A stretch of 64,000 nucleotides of DNA from Melanocharis versteri (Eukaryota; Chordata; Aves; Passeriformes; Melanocharitidae): positions 291,599 to 355,598 of the forward strand of contig VZTG01000478.1 of the NCBI GenBank assembly GCA_013397845.1, written 5' to 3'. The notes below the pieces were generated by a model, which saw only the letters and a list, made by a program, of their open reading frames with translations, was not told the origin of the DNA and did not search any database. A program made the translations under genes and the position numbers. Below are positions 23,446 to 36,514 of the stretch, piece by piece (positions within the stretch are counted from its first letter, which is position 1; the number at the start of each line of letters is the position of its first letter).

Positions 23446-26400
23446 CTTTTCAGTTGCACCAGTGACGCAGTGATGCAGAGATGCCCTAGCCCTTCAATGC
23501 TGCTCCTGGAAAAGATTCAGCTCCAGTACTCGCGGAGGCTGTTGAACATGCACTAGTGTTACTCCCTGTTATAACACTGGGTGCTACAACTTCCCCTAGA
23601 AAGCCATTCTGTCCCAGCAGTGATAGTTGCACCTTTCTGGAGACTTCCTATCGTGTCCAGGGCAAACAGCCGCATTCCATGGTCGTGTAGCCACAGCAGT
23701 GCTTGCAAAGGCAGTGACAGGCATCACTGCCCATACAATTACAGTCATACTATTTCAACAGATAGTAACAAAATGTCAGAGATTACCTGGGGAGTTGTTG
23801 TTTTTTCTTTATAAACTTAGGCAAATTTTGCTTTTACCGATTTTAGTAATGTAAAGATGTTGCATTGTCTCATTTTAGATAATTTCCCTTGCCTCTCTGT
23901 AAAGGGAAGGTGTTGATATTTGGGTATGGCTTGTGTCAATCAATGCTTTGCAAGGGCAAACAGGGAATATTCATGCTGCAGGTCAGTTTGTGCACACGAT
24001 TTACAGGAGATAAATGACACTGGGTGCTAGAAAGTGCTCTTCGATAGCCAAAGGTTCTTTCTTTTTTCATACATGGAAAGCATTATTAAGTATACCACTT
24101 TTATTACCATGGTGCCTAGTAGTGCTATAGGACTCAGGAAATAATCAGTCATTGGGTGTCTACTGCAAGCTACCTGTTTGAAAAGGATTTCCCCCTTTGG
24201 ATATTAAAATCTTGTCCCTCTTCTGATCAGAGCAATGCAAACCCACCAGACAGGAAATATTCCATTAGTAATCAAAACATACATAACATCTTATTTTCAT
24301 TTTTAAGCCGAAAGAATATGAAAAAAATTCCTTTATTCCTGCACAGTAACTCTCTGTTTTGTGTTCATCAGCATGGAGGGACTAAAAGGCAGCTACAGTC
24401 TAACAGATCTTTTCTCTAAGAAGTCCTGTATCATGTTAAAAGCTGATACAAACCACAGGCACCGAGAAGAAAGATAGAAATGTTGAGCCATGGGAGTAAA
24501 ATTAAGAGTGCAAAAGATCAGATAAAGAGAATTTTAACAAGTAGACAATCTCTCCCTATATACATTTCCAAAATACAAGTCCTTTTAAAGAGATGTTAAA
24601 ATTATTAACATAAAGACCTGTACTAACAGAATACAGTTTGAAAAAATGTTCTGTGGAAGAAAAGTTGAATTGTTCTTGTGTGCATCTTTTGATTTCTATC
24701 CTTCCTTATTCAAGAAAAAGAAGAAGAAATAAAAAAATTATCTCACACCAGATGTCTGCACATCTTCTGATTTCAAAATCAGTTTCACATATGTTATAGA
24801 TGCAAAATTTGCAAAATACTTCTTTCTTCTTGATAAGACAAACTAGAAGTCTCAATCCATTTCCTTCTGCACTTTGAGTTGTTAAAAACTGTAGTTTAAA
24901 TTTAGATTATTTTTTTCAGGCACTAAATCTCTAAATTTTTTAGTGAAATGAACAGAAAGAGCAGACCATGAGAAAAAACCTGAGGAGGAAGAATAGTGTG
25001 CATTCAGACCTTGGAAGCATCTTGATAAAATAGATATAACTAAAACACATCAAATGTTATGGTTTTTTTCCAGCTACAATTTTAGAAATTAAATATCTGT
25101 CTGACCTTAATCTCACGAGCCTCTGGATAAATTCCAAAATAGATTAAAATTTTTATCCAGATCTCCCCATTAGGTATGTGACCATATTTATCAGAATATT
25201 TACTCCTTTTTTACTAGAACTTATCCCTTGAATTTTTGAAAGCACAAAGTAGAAACAACAGGTTGCAAGTGTTCATCACCTGCAGCAGTGACAGCTAAAA
25301 TGAGCACAAATTTCACAAAGGGATTCAAAGTTCATATGTTCCTGCACTGTGATCTCACACTGGGAAAAGAGAAAATGTACTCATTGTAGCTGTCACCACT
25401 TTTCAGCCTCTTCGTGTTGCCTTTTTAATTTATCATTTACAGCAGCATTGGCCTAATAATGGCACTGCTTTTCTTTTGGGCAATTTTACAATGCTTTTGC
25501 AGAATTCTTACTAGCTTCACTTCCTCTGAAAAAAGATTTTATTTATTTAAAATAAGAGAAAAAAAAGTCAGGTTAAGCCCAGCTGAATAGCAAAAAATGG
25601 ATGAATGTTAGTTACCTCATGCCAAATTATATGTCTGGATGTGATGGAAATGCATCCCTTGCAGTAGAAATAGACACATCCTCCACAATTTCAAGGAATG
25701 TAAGCAAAAGAAATAAGAATTTGCCCCCCAGAGATGTGGCTGCATTAGCATATTGTTCTCTCAGATAGCTCTATCACCACATCACGTATTCTTTCAAAAC
25801 AATAGTGCACCAAATATTTATACCTATCCTGCTCTGGCTGCCTTAAATCACCACGACAATGCTGGTGTTGGACTTTTAGGAAATCATTGTTTTTAACTAC
25901 AGGCCATTTGCTCCAGTGAATCACTCGGGGATGGGGAGAGGTTTTGACAGGTTTTCTGAAGTAACCTTCAGAGATGAACTTGGAAGCCAGTTACTTCCGT
26001 TTAAGATGCTGTCCCACTGTGAAAACGCAAGTTTTTTAATGGACACATCTGCTGTTTCAAAGCATTTTCCAGGTGAGGTGTTTGTATATTATCCTCACTA
26101 CTACATCTAGCCCATGAAGTATAGCTCAATGAATAGCTAACTGATGATTACATTTATGAGTAAAGACTACTCATAGCAGACAGCTACTTCCTACAGGTGA
26201 CAAGCAATCTTTGGCCAGGGCTTCACCTGACTAGTCATTTTGGGACATGATCACAAGGGCTGGAGACTGATGAAATTATCCTGTCCAACATCAAACACAA
26301 AGTGGTTGTAAATCAGCTGAGGCTGTGGCAGGAGTAGAACAACTCATTCTTTATGCAGTACTGGCAGCTCTTTCGCCTAGTTGCTACATTAAGAATCCCA

Positions 26401-27949
26401 ACAATGTCATTAAGTGACCCAAGGAAGAACTAGTCAAATTTTTGTTATTGACATTTGTATGAATTTAGCATTGATTCGAAGGGGGGAAAAATCCTGTGAA
26501 ACACAAAGCTGCATTATTGTAAAGCAATAAAATGGTTTATTGGTGGGGTTGGAGTGTACTGGGACAACACTTGCAAGATACATACATAAAATATGCCCGT
26601 TGTAACTCTGTTTGACCTTGTAGAGCCATCTAGGTGCTTAGCTGACATACCATTATAATATCCCAAAGGCTTGCTCCATAAAAAGAAAATGATAAAAGTC
26701 TGACCTCTGCAATATAACCTTTTCTTCCCACAGAATAAATAACTGTTTTTCAAAACAAATCTAAGTTAAAAGTCCTGCTTCTGACCTGACACAGACATGA
26801 TGTAAAGAAACACATTTTAGGAAAGAATTTGGATGTTATCTTTAGAGAAGCTCAGATTATTAAGTACATCCATAGTTGTCCATATGCTTAGGAGCTTATT
26901 TCTGTGACTCCTTGTGCTGCTGCTAGAGAGACAATAAGTAAATCTGCCCACAAACAAAATTAGTGAAAAAATGTACTCTGCATAACTACAGGAGAAATAA
27001 AAATTATGTTGTACACATAAAATCTTCATTAGAGAAATATATTCTGAGAGAAAAAAAAAAAAAAAACAAACACCAGACCCACCAACAAGACTATCCAGGG
27101 CAGACAGAAAATCAGTAAAGCCTATTGTGTTGGTCTTTGCAAGTACACATCTGCTACACAAGAACACTGGAGCAGATCTGAAGGAAAAGGAAAATGCGTA
27201 TTGTGATCAGCTGCTTGGTTGGGAATGAGGATGGAAATTGTGTTTGTACATTTGTGTATCCTTTATCTCCAGTAGCTAATTCCCCAGCCTGCTCTCCTCT
27301 TCCCTCTCCAACAGTCTTTCACCCATCTATTAACAGCCAGGCTTCCAAGTAATCAGTGTTTCAACTCTGTTAGGTTTTGTCACTGAACATCACGAAATGC
27401 GCTGTTGGAATTATTTGTAGAGCATTTAGGACACTAGATATTCAACACAGGTTGCACAAATTTCTAATAAGGCGATTGTGAATTCAGTTTAGTAATGCAG
27501 ACCTGTTTGCATAGCAGGGAGTGGGGGGAACATCTGACTCCTTAAGGGCTTTCATTTTGATGAGTGGAATTACAGGCCTTGTTTCAATATTTATACATGG
27601 CTGTGTACAGAATGATTGCTCTGTATTTCTGCAGCGCATGATATGTATGTAGCACACCCAATCCACGTATTTTATAAAAAGCTCCATTTCATAACACACT
27701 TCCCAAAGCTCTTTCTTCTCTAATATCCTCTTTCCTCAATTCACATAATAGAAATCCTGTCTCCCCTGCCCTGCTAGAAAAAACCGCCCTCCTCACCAAG
27801 GCATTCTCAAACTTCTCTAAAGAGTAAAAATACTGAAGAGGGGAAAACAGATTCCCTTCGGGGGAAGACATCAAGGGGAAGAAATACATGGATGGAACTG
27901 TAGTCCTCCAATAAGCCCAAGAAATATATTTTCTGAGTGCTTTCCTGGA
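23446..27949. other. Long noncoding stretch, no gene seen
   Basis: AT-rich DNA. An A16 run lies at 27,051-27,066. Overlapping open frames at 23,581-23,854 and 27,689-28,091 have no domain. No recognisable repeat family, RNA gene or convincing exon. Confidence 0.5.
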
Positions 27950-28170
27950 TGGCTATTTTTGTGCTCTCTCTCGGCAGCGCTCTTTTGGCACTACACTTTA
28001 ATTGCCCTGCACTTTGTTTGTGCAAGGTATGCGCTGGCTGGCCGCCAGCGTTGGCTGAGATACATCTTGTCACTACGCTGCCTAACAGCAAGCACAGAAC
28101 AATATCCCAATTAGATCCCTAAATGCTGGAAACATGAGACGCCGCTGTTACGTTGCTCTGGAACCGAGAG
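27950..28170. promoter_or_regulatory. Candidate regulatory element with full NFI palindrome
   Basis: A locally GC- and CpG-richer patch inside AT-rich DNA. It contains a 7-bp inverted repeat CGCTGGC (28,032-28,038) and GCCAGCG (28,044-28,050), separated by five bases. The core TGGC-N5-GCCA is exactly the spacing of a nuclear factor I dimer site. One base on, TTGGCTGA (28,051-28,058) gives an additional NFI half-site. NFI sites are frequent in vertebrate enhancers. Several further CpGs at 28,075-28,168 add to the impression of constraint. Activity and target are unknown. Confidence 0.35.
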
Positions 28171-31100
28171 GTAGGAAGTTTTGAGAAACAGATTAAACGT
28201 GTATATTCATTCTGATCTTTTGCACCATAACAATAAAAGCTGCAAAGAATATTTTTTCAATATTATAAATCATGGCAGTGATTCTGCGTTAGTGCTTCCG
28301 ATGTGGGTTAGAGGGGACTGAGTTTAGTGCCCTCCTATGTGCCCCTGGGTCATCAGCAGAATTATCATTTTATCTTTTATAAGGTTACCAGTAAAAATTA
28401 CAATCCCATCATCATTTTTTCTGAAGATTCCTTACTACTTTTTTTAACAGAGGGATCTTTATACCCCTCTCTATACAAATTCTATTTGCAAGCCTCGTAA
28501 GCTGTTTCAAGGGAAAAATGTTTAAAGATGTGCTCCACTAAGTTATTGCTGAAGTGCCAAGAGAACTGGGGAACCCTTCACAGTAAAATATAAGATACTT
28601 AGAACACTGGATATTGTGAGGAATTTGACTGGGAAAATTTCCTTTTCTCATTTTTTTTTTTTTTTAATGCTGCTATAGGAAATGGCTAAACAATTACATC
28701 AAGCTTTCCAGACCCAGTTCTGATCTTCACTGTTCATTTAGTCTGTTCCTGTCCCATTTCATTTCATTTTTTAAGAAAAAATAAACCTTAAATTGGAAAA
28801 TAATTTACATTTCTCACATTTTTGTTGCTAAAACTCACATTTCCATCTTTGTTCTCCCATTAAAAACTCACTGACCTAAACACTTTTGTAAGCCTACTGG
28901 AAAAACAAAGCGAACTGGATATCCTGCACCCTTCCCAACTTGCTCGTGGCGTCTCAGGAACAGACACTGAAAGAACAACAATAATGTAGCTGCTGGGGCC
29001 TACAGTTTCCCAGGAGAATTTGGTGCTTGTGAGTAGCAAAAGGCAAAGTCATCTCTAATTTGAAGTGCTATGGATGCACAAAGGAAAAGGGCTGAAGGCC
29101 CACAGACTTCCTTGAACTTGCTACTCAGTGTTCCAGTTCCACGTACATCAAGTTGTTTTGCTGCAGAGGATTCCTATATGAGTCCCAGATGCCTGAAGGG
29201 CAAGTATTCTCGTTCACAACTAGTTTTTAAATCTCTCACATGAGCCCTAAATCTCCTGGACTACATTCACACCTTGCTTGTGGAAATCTTGCAGATGCTT
29301 TAAGCACTCACGTCATAAGGGGGAATAAGGACCACAAAATCCTGCTTGTGTGAAGGAGGCTGAGCAAAACTGATCCAACATGGTCTTACTGGGATAATAT
29401 ATGACACATCTTTCCTTTGAGCAAATTTCTGTGGCTGTGATAGAAAAGAGGCCAAGGAATTCCTTTGACTTGGCTGATTGTTATCAGCTTGATAGTGTTA
29501 AACTCCAAAAGGCAGGTGTGCTTACTTCTGCCCTTCCTGTGAGTGCACACAGGCTCGGAGGATTAAATGGAAAGGGAAGCCCAAAGTGTTACCCTAGACT
29601 ACGGCCAGGAAACTGCTTCTATCACAGAGTCTGCTTACAGAAATGGAGGGGAGAGGGAAGATTTCTGCTATCTCATCCTTGTCTCATACAGCCAAGTGCA
29701 TGGAGTGTTTGCTCTGCGTGAAATACCTTTTCACTCCTTCTTTCCCTGTGTGACGGACAACGGTGGGGCAGCTGTGGCCACTTACTGTGCCAATACAAGG
29801 AGTCACTGCCTCTTATTTACACTCTCTGTTCCCTTCCACTCTCCTGCTGCTCGTCCGTGTCCAACACGGAGCAGGCAGGATGTCTCACCCTTTCTGTGCA
29901 GGTGGTGTTCGGTTTGATATCGAAGTGTGATCCACATTTTGGTGAATACGTCCAAACTCCATCCAGTGTATCCCTGATCCAGTGACACCCACACCGGGGT
30001 TTCTGTAACGCCCTGCTAAACTGGTTTCATGCAATTGTTTTGCAATTCCTGTAATTCCTGCGACTCTCAAAGTCCTATAATCACAGACACTTCTTTCTCC
30101 TCATTAATAAAATGCTGCTGCATCCAACTTTCAGCCAGTGGAAGAAAATTTGCCTTAAGGGAAGATTTCATTGCAGCATTTATAAGAAAAAAGATACTTA
30201 AAACCAGTATGAATATTAAAATGAAAGGTTACGTGGCATATATCTTAAATTTTGATAATAGGTAAAAGTGCATGATATCATAGAAAATTCACCCACATTA
30301 ATCTCTGGTTGAGCTCTAGATAATGACTGGGTATGCACAGTCTGTCTATGTGGGCCCCCTAATCTTTAAGGAGATTCAATTGGTTATAATTAAAGGTTTC
30401 AACCAAAATACTAAAAAGAAAGATACAAACTGTCTTTTCCCAAAAGAACTAGACTGCAGAGTGTAAACTACTGCTTATTTTGCTGCTTAGTGAAGAAGAA
30501 ATTAATAGATTTAAGGCCAATTCAAGCCTTAACAACTTAAAATTTCTGATTTGCCCTGTAGCCCATATTTTTTTTCCTGGTTTATAGGCGTAAAATTATA
30601 TTCTAACATAATATGGGCAATATTGAGCATATTAATGGCTTAAAATATTAATAGAAGTTTAGAGGAGCTTGCTTTGCATGTAGATTAAGCTTTTTAGTTG
30701 AGTTTACAGTAAAGCTGAAATGTGAGTTACTATGCTGAGCCATTCATTTCATGTGATAGCCATAAATTATTCATACCTGGACCTGTTATGATTCCAAGGA
30801 GTAAAATCTTCCAGTTAATTGAAAATTATGTCAGCCAAATAAAAAGAGTGGTAATGATCTTATATCTGAAAAAAAGGGGATTTTTAAAACTTTTCTTAAG
30901 TACAAGGCAATTTTTAATAGAATTTTGAGGATGTTTACCTTGCATGCTGAAAGTAAACAGTGAAATCAAGATGAAATGAAAAATAAGAGATTCTTGTGGT
31001 ATATTAATATATTTTCGGTAGATTCTCGTAGTATCTTAATACTTTAGGTAGCTTTTCCTTCTTTTCTTTTACTGAATTTGTATCACAATTTTCCTACTTT

Positions 31101-31505
31101 GAGGGAACAAATTTCTTTGTTGTTAAAGACTTATGCAAGCAACAAGGAAAATTATCTAAATTTACGGTATTTGAAGAAGAGTTTGAAAGATTAAAAACCA
31201 TTAAAGTTTAATCCATGAAGATCCAAAATCTGCATATGTGTTGGAGCCTGTGAAAATCAAGCCTTCATGTGAGATTATAACTGATCACACAGAGTAAATG
31301 AGAAAGTGTAATTTTCATACAAACAGGATTTACATGTATTTGATGAAAAATATATTTACAGCAAAAACTTATTTGAAACTTGTTGCATATCTGTACTAGC
31401 TGCAACACATACAAAGATTTCTTCTGACTGGCTTTCGAATATTATTCCTGTCAGCAGTCTGAATTGCTCACTTCAAACCTTTCCTCTTTTTCCTCCTCAT
31501 AAATT
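28171..31505. other. Noncoding stretch, no gene seen
   Basis: AT-rich DNA with a T15 run (28,651-28,665). The block 29,400-30,020 is GC-richer and has overlapping open frames of 106 and 116 codons on the plus strand plus others on the minus. None resembles a known protein. No repeat recognised. Confidence 0.5.
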
Positions 31506-31588
31506 ATAGAATCACAGACACAATTAGGTTGGAAAAGACCTCTGAGATTATTGAGTCCAACCTTTGACCATCAAGCCTACCCTTTGAA
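31506..31588 (-). mobile_element. CR1 LINE 3'-end fragment
   Basis: The plus strand reads ATAGAATCACAGACACAATT, then AGGTTGGAAAAGACCTCTGA, then GATTATTGAGTCCAACCTTT. This is the reversed 3' end of a CR1 subfamily (GGTTGGAAAAGACC...GAGTCCAACC). Only about 80 bases remain before the sequence becomes AT-rich and unrecognisable. Confidence 0.85.
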
Positions 31589-31690
31589 TTAAGAGGATAA
31601 TAATATATAAACAATTAATAGCAGCAGTCTATAGAATTAATAATTATTTTCCATAATATATTATAAATAAATTAATTAAATACACAGTAT
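31589..31690. repeat. AT-rich low-complexity block
   Basis: About 100 bases made almost wholly of A and T (words such as ATAATATATAAACAATTAAT). It directly abuts the truncated end of the CR1 fragment. It is a likely region of replication slippage and no gene signal is present. Confidence 0.8.
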
Positions 31691-33023
31691 TAACCTAATA
31701 AACTACCCATTACAATCAGATCTTTTATTTTCTTGTGATAAGATTATTGAAGAATAATTGTGATAGTTACTGGCCATTTGGCAAATTACTTCAGTAACTA
31801 GTATTTTAGTCATAAGGAAGAAAGAAAAATTTTTAAAGTGTGGATTATGTAGTTATATATGACATACTTCAGTAGAAGAAAGGGCCCTGCTTTGTGGCAA
31901 CACACGGATGATTCTAGCAGAGAGACCTGTGTTCCACAGGGATGGCACCCCATTCCCTGTGGTGTACAACTCACAGTCCAGTGTTGGGAAGGAGAGATCA
32001 TAGTGTGGTGACTCACACCTAGGTCTTCCCAGCAGTGACATAAATTTACATAGCTGGTCTTACCAGGCTTGCACAGTCCCACCCCTGTGTCTGTTGACCA
32101 GGAGCAGCTGAAGTTCTCTAATGAATGGCCATAAGTTCACTATTTCGTTTATTTTCAAAGGACAATGTAGACCCTGCATTTCTGCTTCATTACGTAGCCC
32201 AGGGAAAGAAAAATGCTTCTGGCATATGTCCAAAAGATAAATATATCAGAGAGATGAAGAATCATATAAAATTCTTGCACTGTGATAAAATCCTGAATTA
32301 ATAAAGCAGGAATAACCAAGGCTTTCCAGGAGGAGCACAATCTGTGTATCTTAGTGCGTGCCCCCGTGGTACACTAGTTGTACAAAGGAAGTGTACATAA
32401 ATATCTCCAGTTGTCAAATGGTTTTAAAATATTTGCTGTTGTATTATAAAAATTTCACCTGTGCACTCTTCTCTAGTTTCCAAGAAGCCTGACTGCTATG
32501 AACGTAATTCTGCCCTGTGTGAAGACTCTGTTACCTAACCAAATCCCACATCAGCTGCCTGAAGCATGAGTGGAACATTCTTGAGGACCTTATAGAAATC
32601 TGGGTGGTGATATTCACTGCCAAATGTGAGATGATATTGCTTTTTCCTACCTCAGTTAATCTCAGCTTGCAAAAAAAAGTCACACTTCAGCCCTCCTCCT
32701 TACTGTTCTTCCCCCCTCTCCCTCCTTACTTAAAGAAAAAATGTAACTTCATTTTATTAAAAAACTTAGAAAGGAGAATTTTAATTGGGGTTAATGCAGC
32801 TCAAGAAGAGCTCCCCCAGTTCTGACAGGGCAATACAGAATTTGCCTCCTTCCTGCACATCCCAGCTGATTGAATTGCATGTGTCTGTGGATTCTGTATG
32901 TACTGCCACAGCATCGGGTTTATAGTCCTGTCCCTCTCCTCTGCTATCTCCATAATGAAAACCTCAAACCAGTTTATTCTTATGCAGAGGGTGGAGAAAA
33001 GAGAAAAGAAAGAGGTGCAGGGT
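31691..33023. other. Noncoding stretch with an unexplained GC-richer block
   Basis: 31,870-32,100 is clearly richer in G and C than its surroundings and contains overlapping minus-strand open frames of 90 and 62 codons. It may be a fragment of an unrecognised repeat such as an LTR, but I see no terminal repeats, primer-binding site or protein motif. The rest is AT-rich and featureless. Confidence 0.4.
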
Positions 33024-33051
33024 GGGAGGGAGGGAGGAGGCGGGGAGGGGG
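33024..33051 (+). other. G-quadruplex motif
   Basis: The G tracts at 33,024-33,026, 33,028-33,030, 33,032-33,034, 33,042-33,045 and 33,047-33,051 are separated by loops of 1, 1, 7 and 1 bases. At least four runs of three or more G satisfy the standard quadruplex pattern on the plus strand. It sits at the end of a purine-only tract beginning near 32,990. It could be simply a GGGAGG microsatellite. No gene start is evident nearby. Confidence 0.8.
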
Positions 33052-36000
33052 AGTAAAAGTAGTGCTCGTCTTTCTACCTGTGGTCTTTAAGTTAACTCTG
33101 GTTTCATGACTCCTGAAAGCTTACATTCTGCAAAGTTTTTCATTTTATTTTTGATAACAGTGCCCAGAACAGCAAACCCAGTGAGTGAGAGAAAAAAATC
33201 AGTTGTGCACGATAATAAATGGATTTCTGCCAATGACAGGTCATGATACAGAAAAAAATTCTGTGATGACCCTCTTTCCTCTGCTCTCATTTATCTCTTA
33301 CTGGTGACCACTGATAGATTTCTGCTGTATGATTTATTGCAGAAAAACACCACCTAGAAATGGGCTTTTGATAAAATTGTTCAAGGATTCCTGGACAATA
33401 AATCCTAATCTTTACATGCATGCTGCAAGATGTTTCACCTTTCTTATGCTATAAATAATATATGCCAAATGTGATAATAAATCCATACATCTAAGCACTA
33501 TCTGTGTGGTTTAAGAAATAAAATTACAATATGTAAGCCCGATATTAATAGCAGCTATATAATGCCAGGAATATTGATGGCAATATTTGTTTATTTGTGA
33601 TCCAAATTTCCAGTGTTGTGTTGTACTGAAATTTCATTGCTTTTATCAGCCTGGATGGTTATCTTCTGTAAGGAAATCTGTGATAAACACAACAGGCACT
33701 AGCTGGCTTGAATCAACAAAGATGCTTCTGCAGGTCTGCCAAGAACCTCAGCTGAAATTTTCAAATATAGTCTATGCAAAGATCTCTCTTCATAATTAAT
33801 CATCTACAGTAGGAAGAGTCTGATAGCATCTGTCACCTCCCCGTGACCCTACAACTGTTACAGTGGGGTTAAGTGTGCACAAGCCCAGCATTTAAAGCTC
33901 TTTACAAACTATAGGCTCAAGGTCAGGATCTGGCTTCATTTTACTCCACAGTGGGAATGAAGTATAACTTCTGTCTAGAGCATATGCGCTGTGGTATCGG
34001 GTTTAAGACCAAAGACTCACTTTAATTACTGAGTCCTGTACAAGCTACGAAATATTGCAAGCATCTTTCCCAGACAAAGCGAGCAAACCCTTACCTAGGA
34101 TACGAAAACAGGCAAATCAACTCTGCAGTTAGAGCTGATCATTTGGGATTTGGGAGAGAAGAAATTACATCAGAAAGAAAAGAATAATGATGATTGTAAG
34201 AGACAGAAGGCCAAGAGTGGTATGAGAAGAGTGAATAATAGAGGGGAAAAAAAACCTCAATGAAACATACTACTCTTAGTTTTTGCTTCTGTAGAGACAA
34301 AACCTTTTTTGCTATTTGTAGTAATTTTGACTGATTTTTCTGGATTTTTTTTTTTTAATTTGAACATTGCAATACTTGGCTGCTTTTTTTTTTATTTTCT
34401 GCCTAAGGGAAATAAAATATCTGCCATGCACCTGTGCAAAAGAGAGACTGTTACTGCAGTCTTTTCCACGCTTGTAGAGGATTTTCTGTTGACATTTGTG
34501 AAAGAGAAAAACTACAGTGCTAAATTGGCCACTGAAAGTTAAGGAATGGTAATACTGAAATACTGAAGGAAAAAAGAGTGGGGAAATATGCAACAAAAAA
34601 ACCCCTTTAATTGGAAGGGGCCAAGCCCACATAAACAGTGTGTTTGATTTCAGCTGTGTCCTCTGATCTATACTGAAGGTCAAAGAAAGAAATACCACAG
34701 AAGTTATGATTATGTGAAATGAAGTGGGAAACAATGATTTGGCGTAATAAATACCTCCTGCAACTAGAGAATGTTCTGCTCACTGAAATTGTCTCCCAGG
34801 TGTCTGCCTGTCTCCAGGACACATGGATAATCCCAGGCTAAAATGACAGTGAGGCATGTTGTTTTCAGAAATACATGGCTAATATTGGTTTATATGAAAG
34901 AAAACTCACCTCACAGCTCTAAAACACAGCAGAATCATCTCCCTTCTTTTTTGCATGAGTCAAAACATCAACTTTCCACCTTCAATTCTAGGATTTTTCA
35001 CTCAGCCATAAAAACCTTTGTGATTTTCTTGATAAATTCCTCTGTCGTCTCAGATGCAAGACAGACTAAACTACTCCTGTACTTGAACCATGTCCTAAAG
35101 GGCACTTATTTCTCTACAGGCAACAACTCTGACGATTCTGAGAGGAAAATCTTCTGACAAAGCATTATAGGCCATCAACCCTTTGCTGTCATGCTACTGC
35201 ACTTGCAGTTTATGAAACTACTGAGCTCAATTTATTGTTTTTACAAATGGATCCCAGATTCATTCTCGGTTCAAATCTGTTTCTCAGATCAGGTATTCTG
35301 CCCTCCTCCACACCAGTGAGAACAGCACGTCCTTCACCAGTGCCCCCCAGCTTGCTCAGTTCACTTCTCTGCAGCAACTGTGGCCTCAAATATCCGCAAG
35401 CGTGTTTCCAGGACCATTAGCAGATCCCATATCCATAGGGAAGGTATAAGGCCACGTCCACTTCACTCTCCCCAGGGAGCTGAGCTCACCTTGATGTGTT
35501 TTTAATCTCCATGGATAATAGGGAGCTATTTACTCATGGATCGTATGGACAGTTTTGAACCTGCTCAAAAGTAATGCTGGTGGCCTTGCAAGAGCATTAG
35601 AATTGCTGTAGTCACTTTGTTCTCCTTTGGCCATTTGTCTTATTTATGTAGAAAAGATTTTTCAACATTCTTTAAAAAAATATGGATTGAAAATGTTTAG
35701 AAAACAAAATAACCCATAAGTTAGGTGGGAGCAAAACTGTGAACTGAACACAAATATTCCTGGGAAATGTCTGTTTTCCCTGAAAGTTGGGCAATTTGTT
35801 TTTGGAAAATGAAAACTGAAATACGTGAATATGGCCTCGTGTTCAAAATTGCATTTTTTTATCTGGTTTTTTTTGGGTTTTATCTGAAAAGTTGCAGGGG
35901 TTTTATTGGGGTTTTTTTTTAGAAAATCCAGAAATAACTTGATGTAGACCTACTATTGTGTAAGTTTTTAACACATTGTGTAACATAACCATGTATTATT

Positions 36001-36420
36001 ATTAATTCTCGTAACAGAAATTTCATTAAGATAACATAGATAACATGACAAATTTATCAAAGAATGCAGTTTAAAACTTGAGTACTAAATATATCAATAT
36101 AAAATTTATCCAAGGAATATTTTCTGTTGCAGTGATCAGTTCTATTGACAGTTGCTAATAAATTTTACACCCTCACAGGCATAAGCTCATCAGAAGTAAA
36201 TACTACGTTTTATGGCCACTGTAATTTTTTATTAAAATACACTGTGATTCATTTAATTAATAATTAAAACTAGAAAGCATGTCTTTCCTTCTCTTTACAA
36301 GATTAGGTTGCTACACAAATTTTATTTAGGATAATTTTGTCTGAAAAGGAGAGAATACCTTTCAAACAGTGGAATTAAACAGAATCAACTGTTTGAAAAA
36401 TGTTTTTTTTCGTTCTACAG
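33052..36420. other. Noncoding stretch, no gene seen
   Basis: AT-rich DNA with T-rich tracts (34,350-34,358; 35,862-35,926, the latter with GGGGTTTT-like words). Open frames up to 140 codons (34,734-34,312 minus) are lysine/serine-rich and without a domain. Nothing recognisable until the exon-like segment that follows. Confidence 0.5.
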
Positions 36421-36514
36421 GCAAGAGAAAAGTGGTGCAGGACAGCAAAGAAAAGTAAAGAGCAGAACGAAAAAAACCCTCTCCTCTCAATGCCTGGTTC
36501 AAACCCTGGCTCAG
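36421..36514 (+). other. Exon-like segment, 94 bp, unrecognised
   Basis: A T-rich acceptor (TTTTTTTTCGTTCTACAG) ends at 36,420 and a donor-like CAG/GTACAT follows 36,514. The segment is open in the frame of the 62-codon open frame at 36,400-36,588, giving a Lys/Asn-rich peptide. 94 bp is a normal size for an internal exon. The segment also contains GGTTCAAACCC (36,497-36,507), which matches the tRNA/SINE B-box, so a decayed tRNA-derived SINE is an alternative. I recognise no protein and no upstream A-box clear enough to call. Confidence 0.12.

Noticed and set aside
34312..34734. 140-codon minus open frame
   Set aside because: Rich in Lys, Phe and Ser from A/T runs, with no domain.
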